Shown here: piece after piece, positions 39,701 through 53,500 of the stretch
Numbering within the stretch: the first letter of the stretch is position 1
How the letters are laid out: the number at the start of each line of letters is the position of its first letter
NCBI GenBank assembly: GCA_009869945.1
Contig: WIXG01000244.1
Span: forward strand, 56,220-120,219
DNA length: 64,000 nucleotides
From: Mesaphorura yosii
Lineage: Eukaryota > Arthropoda > Collembola > Poduromorpha > Tullbergiidae
Reading direction: 5' to 3'
Notes under the pieces: generated by a model
What the model was told of the DNA's origin: nothing
What the model saw: the letters and a program-made list of their open reading frames with translations, nothing else
The model's database searches: none
Made by a program: the position numbers and the translations under genes

Positions 39701-42700
39701 CCTTGTTGTGCCGAGAAATGTTTCTGTGTACTTGTTGGGTTGTTTTGTACGGATACAACTAATTTGGGACTTTGAATTCCCCTCTCGCGATTCCTGCTCT
39801 AATCGACTCCTGACTGAATGATGCATGCTGGGCCACAAGGGCAGGCACAAAGTTTATTTTGACTTTGCTTGACACAGTCTTTAGAACGCTGTCAAGTTTC
39901 TTTTTAGACCCTCTTTATTTATGTGCACGCCACGCGTCCAACTGCTCGCTGCAAATTTATTACAACGCAGTGATACAAAATCAAGTCCGCAACCACATCG
40001 CACGCAGGAGGAAGGAAACTTCATTACTCCAAAGACTTGGACCCAGCAAACAGACGTGTTTTAATTTGTAATCACATTGTGCTTAACTTGTTCGCTTTCC
40101 ACTTACTTTCGGACTGACACTTAGATAGACTGACTAGCAATTTATTGTTGCAGCTACTTTGCTTACGATTGCAGATGTCTGCGTTTCCAAATTCAGCCTC
40201 CATTCCCACCAACTTGTCTGAGGCAAAGTTGAAAACCGTCAGCCACGCACACTCGACACACTTAACTTTGAGAACATATTGAATCAGAGTGCATTTTCAA
40301 ACATGTGGGGAAGGCAACTTTTGTCCAGATTCCGGTATCGCTGCCCGCTGCGCTTACTACAGAATCTTAAACATGTATTCAACCTTCCTTTCTCTACAGT
40401 TGTGGAAGAAGCAAGCCTTTCCGTGCATATAATGCTTCGCAATTTGTACTTTTCCATATTGAAAGTTAAATACTTCAAATTACCAGACATCATTTTTCCA
40501 TTGCTTAATTACAATTGCCTAATTTCTCTGTGAGGAAATTTGATAATTCGCTAATTTCATCTCTAATATAGAGGCTGAAATTATTTTGTAGCAGCCTGCA
40601 ATGGACCCGATTTGTCAAGCCTAATAAATGTTATGTAATTTAGAACCCGAGGGACCTTGAACCGTATGTCTGTGACTGCGTATTCGAGCATATTTGTATT
40701 GTAATGAGGAATGGCTGCACTCGTTTCGCGTGGTGCACGATTCTTATAATTAATATTATTCTCCAGCAGTCCTGTGGAGAATTAAAAACAAAATAAAATG
40801 GAATTAAAAATAGAAATTTGGAAACTTTTTCTCTCCCGACTGTCCCGACTTGTGAGTAAGACGTTTGGATTGTAAATTCTTCTCCCTTTCTCTTTATGGA
40901 ATGTAAATTCCCTCAAGAGCACTTTTTAACTTTTCTCTCAGAATCGTGCTGCCAACACTATATAGTATGATGACAGGGCCTTCGCCGGCATTCCTGCAGC
41001 TGCTTGGTGCAGAAGGGTGAATGAGAGAACTCAGAGAACAGAACAGAAATACTTTTGCACTGTTATCACACACGCATTACTGAAAACTTTCTTCATAAAA
41101 ATTATTTCTAACCCATAAGTTTCACCAAACTGTAAAAAATAAAATGAACTGTTAAATAACGTATCATTACTCTTTATCAAGTTATTACCAACGCAAGCCC
41201 ACAAGCCCCACAGCGAAGCGAACAGGAATGATGACAAATGAATTCGTATTTAAATTCGTACGCTCTGACTTAAAATTAGCATAGCAACAGAACATTTGCA
41301 TATGGTGAAATTTTTTGCAAGGATTTGAATATGAATTATGAAGTGAAAATTAGCAAAATAAGGCGAAAGTCATGTCGTCGTATGAGTGGGAGCATTAAAA
41401 GTATTTTATCGTTGAAGGAGTGGACTGGATCAAAAGAAAGTCGCTGTTCCCGGACTTGCTTCTTCTTTGTTTGGTGCTTGTGATTTTCCATTTATAGTCT
41501 CGGAAATGAATGGACTAATGAATATTTTTGTGAAAGCACACGTTGTTTTCACAACTGTAATTATGAGTACATAATATGGTTTTAATTATGCCGAAGAATT
41601 GCAGTTTCGTAATAAACACGCTCGGTTGCCCGGTGTAACAAAAACAAAAGTTAAAGGGAATCTGAAGCAGACTTTCACCATGCGAGTAATTTAATTGCCA
41701 TACCTCGTGGCAAGCTTAGGCATTTTCAGAGCCCCGTGCTTCGTGCTGAAAGAGAAAGGACGGCAAGAGAAAGCCATGTCATTTGTCATACCATTATACG
41801 CTAATCCATTGTCGCTGACAATGCGTGCATTAGAATGAATGTGAAGTCATTCTGCCCGTTATTATTAAGATTACCGAAGCCCATGGACTCCCTTTTGTGC
41901 AGAGCATAATAAAACGTGAATTTACATGGCGAATAATTGATGATTTTCCAGTTAATGCCAGAAGAGCTACTGAAAGAAGGTCGTACAGATTTTGTATAAA
42001 GTGAAAGAAGACTAATGTCCCCGGATTTCAGGGAAAACAGAGGGAAAGGAAACTCGACGAATACGCTGAGCAAATTACGAGCCTTTGCAAGCGAGGTAAA
42101 TTTGCAGGCTAATGAGAACAGGAAAGCATGACAGACTTTGTGTTATTAAGTCGCGTCGCCATGATGAATGTACCCTCGGAGATGTAACCAACGCGGATCA
42201 TAATTGCATGATGCCAGGCACCACTTGAGGTCTCATTTCATCACGTCTCTGTATACTTATGGACAGCTTGCTGCGTTCAAGAAATGGCACAAGGACTCGT
42301 GGACTGGCTCATGGAGAACACACAAGGCTTCTTAATTCTCAATTTCCCAAATTACAATTCATATCATAACTTTTCAATGTATTAATCGAAGTCTACAGTC
42401 TACCCGAGCACGAAAGGAACATTAGGGATGTCAGCCAGGCATGGATCAGTTGCGAAAGCCAACAAATTCACAAATTTTTCAAACTTTGGCAGCCGAGAAA
42501 TATTTCTGAATACCAAATATCAATTCTTCAAGGCCACATCTCCTTGTAATACATATTTGTGTCCGTAATCCTTTACGATTTTATTCCAGCGGCCGAACTC
42601 TTAAGAATGTAAGCAACTTTTAAAATACGAGAGAGGATTCAAACCCACGTTTGAAGTTTCAAAATGCGGACTTCATTTCAGGGACGACGGCACCACATGT

Positions 42701-44945
42701 AGATGATATCGAGAAGCCTTTCATGTAGGAAGATAAGTGCACATACTTGTCAGTTCAGGATTGCGTGCTAAACAGCTTTGTCCTATTTCTTCCAAGTCAG
42801 TGTTCGCCCATTTTCGCTTACACCCTGCGTGATGGAACCAACAATATCTTTTTTGTACTTTCTTCAGTGGATTTGTGGCATTCCTCATCCCAAGGGAAAT
42901 CGAAGTGTACTCCGACGTTTGGCAGTGCAATGGTCTGGATGGACCGGACTTTTGTCGCAGTCAGGTCACACGAATGGATTTTAATCCATGCACGGTTTGT
43001 CAAAGGAATATTTAAAGCCATACTCTCTCACCAAACGCATTTGGCATCGAGGATGTAGGAACTGGCAAGGCAAGGCGAGGCGACAGGATTCTCTCCCGAG
43101 TTAATAGGTTTCGCCCGAATCTTCGACCTTATGGCGCTGTTAATCCCTTATCGCACTGCACACCGAGCTGGTGCGCAATCCTCTCTATTTCTAGCCATTT
43201 CCATTACATTTTTCTTCCCTGCGGACAGAATTTTCTCCTGACTCTTCATTTTTACGTGTACACCCAGGTTATTATAATAAATTATATTAGAGCATCGCGC
43301 TGTGTCAGAATGTAATGGGAAAATGCTTGCAATTATATCGGATTATACTTTGGCCACATTTCATAACCATTACGAGTGAAGCCATATCCTTTCCATAAGC
43401 TTTGGGATAAACTTCCATATCTGCACAGTTTAATTTCAATTTATTCCCAACACTCTGGAAGATCTTTGAAACCGTTCTTACGTTACAAAGTAGAACCACC
43501 CTAGATTCATGAGGAGCATATCTCAATATTATTTGCTGTGCATCAGGTTTTAAAGTTTTCACCTCGAAATATTTTGCAAAAATTCTTCAGCTGTCTAGAA
43601 AAATTGCTGCTGGCAGTTTCAGCATAAACTACAAACGTAAAGTAGCGACTGATTGCGTGATAAGAAATTGTCTCGCTCCGAAATCTGAACGATCTACCAT
43701 ACCAAAATATTTGAGCCAGAGTGATTCTGTGTTCTCCATTCAAAGTTCATAATCTGCAAAAATTATTATCTACAGTAAAAATCACGCGTATGTAGTTCAT
43801 AGAAGCGTCGTATACTCATAGACGAGTCACCGACTCTCAACCATGGCGCAGCATATTGCTTTCTTTTCTTTTCCTCGTCGATTTTATCTGAGCTATCTGT
43901 GCTTTCTCCGTACAACCGCTCTAATGAATTTCTAAACTATTTGTGAGCGCAGTAGTGAGGCGTAATGGCTCGTTTCTGACGCCGTGGAGATTAAGAGGCT
44001 CAAGAGCTCATGTTTACTCTCCGACTGTAATTAAAACAAGTGATGTAGTATGCACCAAAATCGAAATCACATTTTTGTACACAGAGTAGTTAACCTTCTC
44101 CACAGATTACAGGCATTAGAGGAAGGCAGATAGTGGGCATTGACTTAATTTGCGCACATTCCTTCTGTAATAGTTGTGTGACGGATTCGTATTTAGTGAT
44201 TATAATCAGCTTCGTGATTCACAGACTGCCAGGATTAACATTGAAGCTGTTAGCTTTTTCATCCATTGATCCATTGCATTTATCGGTGCATTTTCTCTTG
44301 TTCTTGCTTCCCATGTCTCGCGTCTTCTATTATACGATTGGGAGGTTTGATACTAACGACCATTAAGGTCCTCTGGGAAGTGGCTGCGAAATAAATTACT
44401 GTCAGATTTGTCTTTGTTAAAGAGATAATGAATGATTGAATCCGCTCTGAAATTGATTAGAAACACGTGGACATACAACATGAGTATTTCTCAACAAAAT
44501 GTAAAAAAAAGCATCCAGCCCGGGGATGCAAAGCACAAGAGTTAACAGCTCCAGTCCGTCAATGTTGCCTTAATCTAGTATGCAATGACTTTATGCTGCT
44601 CCAGTTTCAATTCCAGTTTAAGTATTGCTGAAATCTCAAAGCTCAACGGTGTGAATTGTGAACTTTGGAATACGTGTAAGAAATGCTCTGCCACAAATCT
44701 GGGAACCTCACGGCTGTGGTTTTTGAATCGCCACAGCCCGGCAACTCCAAGCAGTAACAATTCAAGTAAACGTAAACACAGAAAAAAATTTCCAGCTGCC
44801 GGTTTCTGCATTTAATTTTGACTTTCACAATTTAACATTTTATTTAAAGTAAATAACAGATTGCAGGCGGCCATAAAGTACATATTGACGACGTTTGCAT
44901 TCCTAAAGATCTTTAGATCAGTTGATCGCTGTTAAAGTTTGTTTT

Positions 44946-45097
44946 CATACCCTCTGGAGGAGCTTTAACTAGTTTCGTGTGTTCCTGCTAACGTGGTTCG
45001 CGTTCGGTAAGTATTTTTTACAATTCGCATTAACATTCTGAACCATACTATCATATTTTTGTTCATGATTTAGTATAACAATAGTATCTTGTATTAG
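44946..45097 (+). promoter_or_regulatory. Mogs 5' UTR exon and first intron (inferred)
   Basis: A consensus donor (cgttcg then gtaagt) at 45007 and an acceptor (cttgtattag) ending at 45097 bracket a 91-nt intron just before the Mogs ATG at 45101. A small non-coding exon therefore ends at 45006, and transcription probably starts a little upstream. No TATA box is evident. Confidence 0.5.
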
Positions 45098-45100
45098 AAA

Positions 45101-48100
45101 ATGCCACGTAAAATTGCTTCTGGAGGGAAACGTGGACGTGGAGACGCCGACAACAACGATGATGACCAAGTATCGTCGTCTGGAAAGTCTCATCTTCGAG
45201 AAGACAGTGGTCAAGGTACTAAATCTCCGAGACAAACTGAGGACGTTCGCACAAAAGGTCCGGGCAAAAGTCGACGAGATCACCCAAGTTCCAGGAGACG
45301 TGGAACGAAAGATACAAGTTATGGGTAAGTAAAGCAAATTAGATCATACGCAGATTCCCAAGCTGGCAAGAGAAGGAAAATTGTAATACACATGTTTCAT
45401 TACCTGCATATAGGCTTCCATTTACGTTCCTTGCTATTGGCGTTGTCGGATTTGTTGCGTACTATGGCTATCTTGGATATTTGGAAACACGGATTAACAC
45501 ACCGCTGAATCAGGAGAAGGTGAAATTTTGATTCAACGTTAACCGTACTTGTTACTCAAATAAAATCTTGATCAGAATAATCAATTGTCAGGTTATAACC
45601 CAAGAGCTAGCAAAGGATCGATTTTGGGGCACTTATCGGCCTGGATTTTACTTTGGAATTAAGCATCGGAGTCCCAAGTCACTAACTGCTGGTTTAATGT
45701 GGCTCCTCCCATCCCAGCTTCGGCGAGATAATCCTGGATTGAGGTTTGTGAATGCGATTACCGATATATTTGAATTCGTCATACTCACGAATGGCTAAAG
45801 CTCAAAATATATTCAAATAGACACCAGTGTCAACAAGGGGACAGCTTGGAGAAATACGGGTGGCTTGAGCATGATGGACTTAACTTTGGAGTACAAGAAA
45901 TACAAGATGTTAATATGCGCTTAACCACTTCATTCGTCAAACAGCAAGGCGGCCATCAGGGTGGTGACTGGACTGCCAGAATTGCCGTGCAATCTGAGGT
46001 ATGTGTACATGCGTCTATTTTCATCTAGTAGGTCAATAATTGCGGTATCGTGTTGCCTTAGATTGCAAGCAACAAGACTTCAGACGATAAGGATGAGATT
46101 GTGTTAATATTTTACGTCTCGCTGGAACCTGAGATGCAAGGGTCATTAGCTCTGAACACCGGTTCTTCTTTTTTGTCTATATCGGGATACACGCTTGAAC
46201 TAGATCATTTTAAAATCAGGTTCGTTTCGCACTAATGACACCAGCACAAGAGGATCGCAAAATAAGAGTTTCATATTGTGGCAATTTAATTTCAGATTTT
46301 TGACTGATGACTCGCCATTGAAGTCGACAACGTTAGTCACAAGAATTTCATCTTTAAATGACATTTCTCACGTTGCTCTTCAGAATATGGTATCCAAAAA
46401 TAACAACGGAAAATGGCTTTACCATTTCCAGGAAGGCCAGCAGAGGCCACCAAATGCGAACATAATTATGTACGAGGTAAGAGAGTGTCCCAAGTTGTGC
46501 TCAATGTAATGAGGCTGAATTCTGATGTATTTTCGACCAGGTTCACGCGAAAGGAGCATTCACACTAGACGTCGTGTATGAGAGCTCAAGCTTTCTTGAT
46601 CGACCATTCACACTTGCTGGAAGTACGTACGATAAACGCCTTCAAGAACTCAGGTAACAACTAACAACAGCGCTTGTTCAGGAATTCGAGCAGCCAGGGT
46701 ACTATCAAATTATATTTTTGCATGTAGAACAAATTTCCAAGAGAGGTTCGAGAAAACGTTTCATTTGAAGTCAAAAGGCTTCAACCAGACGTCGATTGCC
46801 TTTGCCCAAGCAGCCCTCAGTAACATGTTGGGAGGAATTGGACATTTCTACGGTGCTTCCCGCGTCCAGTCTGTGTACAACGATGCGCCCGTGCTCTACT
46901 GGCCAGCCGGACTATATACTGCTGTTCCTTCTCGAAGCTTCTTTCCACGAGGGTTCTTGTGGGATGAAGGATTTCACTTGCTGCTCATCAACAAGTGGAG
47001 CCCGGAGATTTCTATCGATATTATATCGCACTGGTTGGATTTAATGAACATTGAAGGTTGGATTCCACGAGAGCAGATTCTTGGAGACGAAGCCTACGTC
47101 CGTGTTCCAGAAGAATTCATTGTCCAGAAGAATGACAACGCAAATCCTCCAACTCTGATTATTGCGCTCGCTGATCTCCTATCGCGCCACAAAGACTGGC
47201 TTTATGTTAACCACAAAGAAACCCTGTACAGAATGTGGCCTCGAGTAGTTACCTGGTATCAATGGTTAAATAGAACTCAAGTGGGCGAAAACCCATTTTC
47301 TTACAGGTAAGGCATCAGACATAATTTAAATCACTTAATGAGCAGCTGTAAGAGAACGTTCTATATTCTTTTTGTTTACCTCGATCAGATGGAGAGGAAG
47401 GAATTCGACTACTCAGAGAGAACTAAATCCTAAAACCCTTGCGTCAGGATTAGACGACTATCCCAGGGCATCACATCCCACCGACCAGGAGCGCCATTTA
47501 GATTTACGCTGTTGGATGGCAGCTATTTCGAAGCTAATGCAAGACTTAGCTGAGGTGCTAGGATTTGAAAACTCCAAGTACAAGGCCACATTCCAAGCAT
47601 TAAAAAATCTGGAGCTATTAAACGAGCAGCACTGGTCATCACAGATGGGAGCTTATGCAGACTTTGGGCTCCATTCCGACAAGGTAGGACTTAAATACCC
47701 TCCGTTAACAGACGCTCAAAGAAAATGGCAGCAGCAGACTGGTCAACAGATTCAACCTGAAAAAGTCAGAATAACTCTCACGCAGCCCAAGTACGACTAC
47801 GTCAACATGTTCGGCTATGTGAATCTGTTTCCCATGATACTGCAACTTCTCCCACACGATTCGTCGCAATTATTGTCCACGCTGGAGAAATTGAAGGACC
47901 CAAACTATTTGTGGACGCCGTACGGCCTACGTTCTTTAGCCGCAAATGCTCCGCTGTACGACGTTCGAAACACGGAGCACGATCCTCCTTACTGGCGAGG
48001 AGCAATTTGGATAAACATCAATTTCCTGACTCTTAAGTCACTGAAGTATTATTCAGGAGGAGGAGGAGTAAGCAGCAAAGTGGCAAGCGACGTGTATGCC

Positions 48101-48259
48101 AAACTCAGGAGCAACGTAATGTTCAACATCATGAGACAATACAATCGTACCGGTTATCTGTGGGAGCATTACGATGACAAAACTGGGCAAGGCGAGGGTT
48201 GCAGGCCATTCACAGGCTGGTCGTCTTTGGTAGTCTTGATTATGGCAGAAGAATACTAA
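45101..48259 (+). CDS. Mogs: Mannosyl-oligosaccharide glucosidase (ER glucosidase I, GH63)
   Basis: Removes the terminal alpha-1,2-glucose from Glc3Man9GlcNAc2 on new N-glycoproteins in the ER, the first trimming step before calnexin entry. Nine coding exons, all in phase: 45101-45324, 45414-45519, 45592-45743, 45821-45998, 46062-46219, 46296-46476, 46541-46653, 46728-47306, 47389-48259. They give 853 residues, against about 840 for the human enzyme. Residues 1-74 are a hydrophilic, basic cytosolic tail. A signal-anchor helix spans about 77-97 ([20 protein letters not shown]), giving type II topology. The N-terminal domain starts with [29 protein letters not shown] and [13 protein letters not shown] (about 583-595) belong to the (alpha/alpha)6 catalytic domain, with the Asp pair of GLDDYPR at the acid position. 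The C-terminal [20 protein letters not shown] carries the likely base. The full length and motifs indicate an intact enzyme. Confidence 0.96.
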
Positions 48260-48353
48260 ATCCTAAAACGAAAGCTCAAGTCAAACAGAGTTACTAACCG
48301 AATCAAACCAACCAAAGTGTTCTTGACTGACTGCGAGTGTGAATAACAGATTA

Positions 48354-48359
48354 AATAAA
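48354..48359 (+). terminator. Poly(A) signal, Mogs
   Basis: An AATAAA lies 95 nt after the Mogs stop. A second AATAAA is at 48453-48458. Either would end the transcript before the convergent Arp1 3' end. Confidence 0.6.
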
Positions 48360-48615
48360 AACATAAATTATGTACTCCATTTATCCGATTCATGTAAAGT
48401 TTAATCGCTTGCAAAAGTGTCCTCAGCTGTGATTCTTATTCTCACTGACTGCAATAAAAAAGTGAAAATTTACGATGCCACAAAATGTAATATAATTCGG
48501 TTCCATATCATTTTAGAGTAACTGTCCACCCAGGCCCATAATATCAACAAAATCGCAAAGTTTACAACTCAATGTTACAACTCGTAAGTTATTCCAACCT
48601 GACATCAGGACAACA

Positions 48616-48621
48616 TTTATT
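48616..48621 (-). terminator. Poly(A) signal, Arp1
   Basis: TTTATT on the plus strand reads AATAAA on the minus strand, 110 nt beyond the Arp1 stop. The Mogs and Arp1 3' ends converge in the 470 bp between their stop codons. Confidence 0.55.
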
Positions 48622-48730
48622 TACAAAGATTGTTCAAACAAAAAAGCAAATAGTTCGAATTGGAGGATTTTCTGTCGTTGATGAACATCCAAAAGTTTGA
48701 AACGTAGAAAAGACACAGCGTGTGAATAAT

Positions 48731-50419
<1,689 letters not shown>

Positions 50420-50888
50420 CTTGATCGTCAAGGTGTGACTGTTCCACTATATCACTTGTTAAATTAATACGTACAATTCTATACAAAGATTAAAGGGTTC
50501 AAATGTACATTGTTCCAGAACTGGACGCTATAGAAGCTACCACTGTAATACGATCGGGTCAAAGAGATAAAATCAGTACTGTTAACTAGTAATCTAGCCG
50601 TGGTCGGCATAAATTGGAGGGTTTCAAAAATGGTAAATTTCAAGGCATCCACAAAACAAATTAAAATCCCGCTCCAGAGATCGGCAACCGTCGCGATTGT
50701 TAACAGGTCCTGCATCCGACATGCGCATGCGTATTAGGAAAAGGGCCTATAACTGGAATGATGACCTGTCTCCAGTCCTTAGAAAAACTGGATTCACTGC
50801 AAAACGCTGTTGTTATGACACGTATGGAACTAATGAACACAGCACCAGGATGATGGCGACAAGTGAACTGTCGGGACCTTACCGGTGG

Positions 50889-50907
50889 TCATCATCATCA
50901 TCATCAT
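50889..50907 (+). repeat. (TCA)n microsatellite, 19 nt
   Basis: Six tandem tca/atc units, uninterrupted, in the Arp1-Mettl1 spacer. Confidence 0.9.
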
Positions 50908-51435
50908 TTCAGCCATGATACGATTGTAATTTGTACCAGTCAACGGGTCGCAATATTTTTTAAAATCTTAAGAGAAGAGATTTATCAGTGCGAGAGAGCC
51001 AGCATGCCCGGTCCAGTTTTAACACCTGCTCTTTCATACTAAGAAGCCCGTTTGACGTTGCCGAACTCTGTTACACCGGCTGGTTGGAGAGACAGATGTA
51101 GATGATGCATTACACTCAATGTATGACTCATGCACAAATTCATGAAATTTAATTTCCAATCCACGGTACCGCAAAAAAAAGAAAAAGGGAAAAGTTCGCA
51201 GCCGTTGCCGATCTAATGCTTATTCTGTCCCCGGGGAACGTCTTTCCTTTCATAGCGGCCCCAAATGCAAACTGCATGCCATGCCTGCGAGCCAGATTAT
51301 TCAGTACCTGATACACAAATTGTAAATCCGAGTGGCATCTGATGTCGGCCCTGGCCTTCCTGGCTGACCTCTAACTAGAAACATACATGGAAACCCACAT
51401 GCTACAAAACATTGCTAGGAACCGTTTTCGTTTAA

Positions 51436-51441
51436 TTTATT
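51436..51441 (-). terminator. Poly(A) signal, Mettl1
   Basis: AATAAA on the minus strand, about 55 nt beyond the Mettl1 stop codon. Confidence 0.55.
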
Positions 51442-51493
51442 GCAGTCCCATAAATTTAATTTTTTAACAAATCGTAGGAAAACAAGTCAAATC

Positions 51494-52868
<1,375 letters not shown>

Positions 52869-53500
52869 TGCGATTACGTTGCAATCTTGCAACGATTTCA
52901 GCTTGTTCTTTATTTCGACTTATCAACAAAATTCTACCCAAGACAACCTCGATAACTGTTAAGACAGTGAGCAGTTGACAGCCTCTCGGCAACAGTCAGT
53001 AGATATTTAGATTTCTCTCGAATCTCGTGCTAGTCAAATTCATAAAATCCTTCCCTCTCGCCGGATTCAACTCGTGAGTGTTCCTCACTCCGCAACAGAG
53101 TGTGCTATTCGAGCTTGATTTCACACAAAAGTTGAAATTAGCTTGCCTTGTTCAGCACATTACAAAGCAGCTTGGAGCATACCGTGACTGTCGCTCATGC
53201 TACACCTCTTAAGTCGTTTCCCGTGCTCATTTCAAAAATATAAGAAATCAATTAGCCTGGCGTTCCAGTTCAGATAATTGAATGTCGGAACCCAATTTCA
53301 TTTCCGTTAATATTGTTAATTAGTATCATTCACAGAGCAATTATTGCCAAAATTTGTAATTTTGAAACTCATTATTTGTAAATATTCATTTGAAAGTATA
53401 CTTTTACGAAAGGGAGGAAGCTTTCCCTTGTAATTTAATTAGCACCTGGAAGAACATAAATGGTTAATTAATCATTTCTTTCTGCAAGGCTCCAACCAAA
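52869..53500. promoter_or_regulatory. Shared head-to-head promoter region, Mettl1 (-) and Srek1-like (+)
   Basis: 632 bp separate the two start codons. A ctcgtgagtg donor near 53073 and the tttctttctgcaag acceptor ending at 53489 would remove a 5' UTR intron of the Srek1-like gene, leaving the acceptor 11 nt before its ATG. Both transcripts would then start within about 200 bp of each other. No TATA box was recognised. Confidence 0.5.

Larger units (their letters stand above)
15133..44945. other. About 30-kb gene-poor region; probable Dop1R1 5' intron(s) and regulatory DNA
   Basis: No convincing exon chain was found on either strand. Open frames are short and low in domain content, and base composition is AT-rich throughout. 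The missing 5' coding exon, 5' UTR and promoter of Dop1R1 (minus strand) should be in here or beyond, so at least part is intron of that gene. Recognisable structure is limited to two foldback elements (17558-18018 and 36250-36720), a related motif at 33868-33889 and a hairpin at 31998-32028. No tRNA, rRNA or intact transposon gene was seen. Confidence 0.6.
50420..51493. other. Intergenic: Arp1 5' flank and Mettl1 3' flank
   Basis: About 1.07 kb without a recognisable gene. A (TCA)n run of 19 nt lies at 50889-50907 and an A-rich tract near 51172-51190. The right end holds the Mettl1 3' UTR. Both neighbours are on the minus strand, so the Arp1 promoter must be in the left part. The 50.7-51.4 kb stretch is somewhat GC-richer and could be an old repeat, but no family was recognised. 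Confidence 0.6.

Noticed and set aside
44575..44811. Minus-strand frame beginning with a hydrophobic Leu-rich segment, considered as a signal peptide exon
   Set aside because: No donor with clear phase to a known exon and no similarity; the plus-strand reading is equally open.
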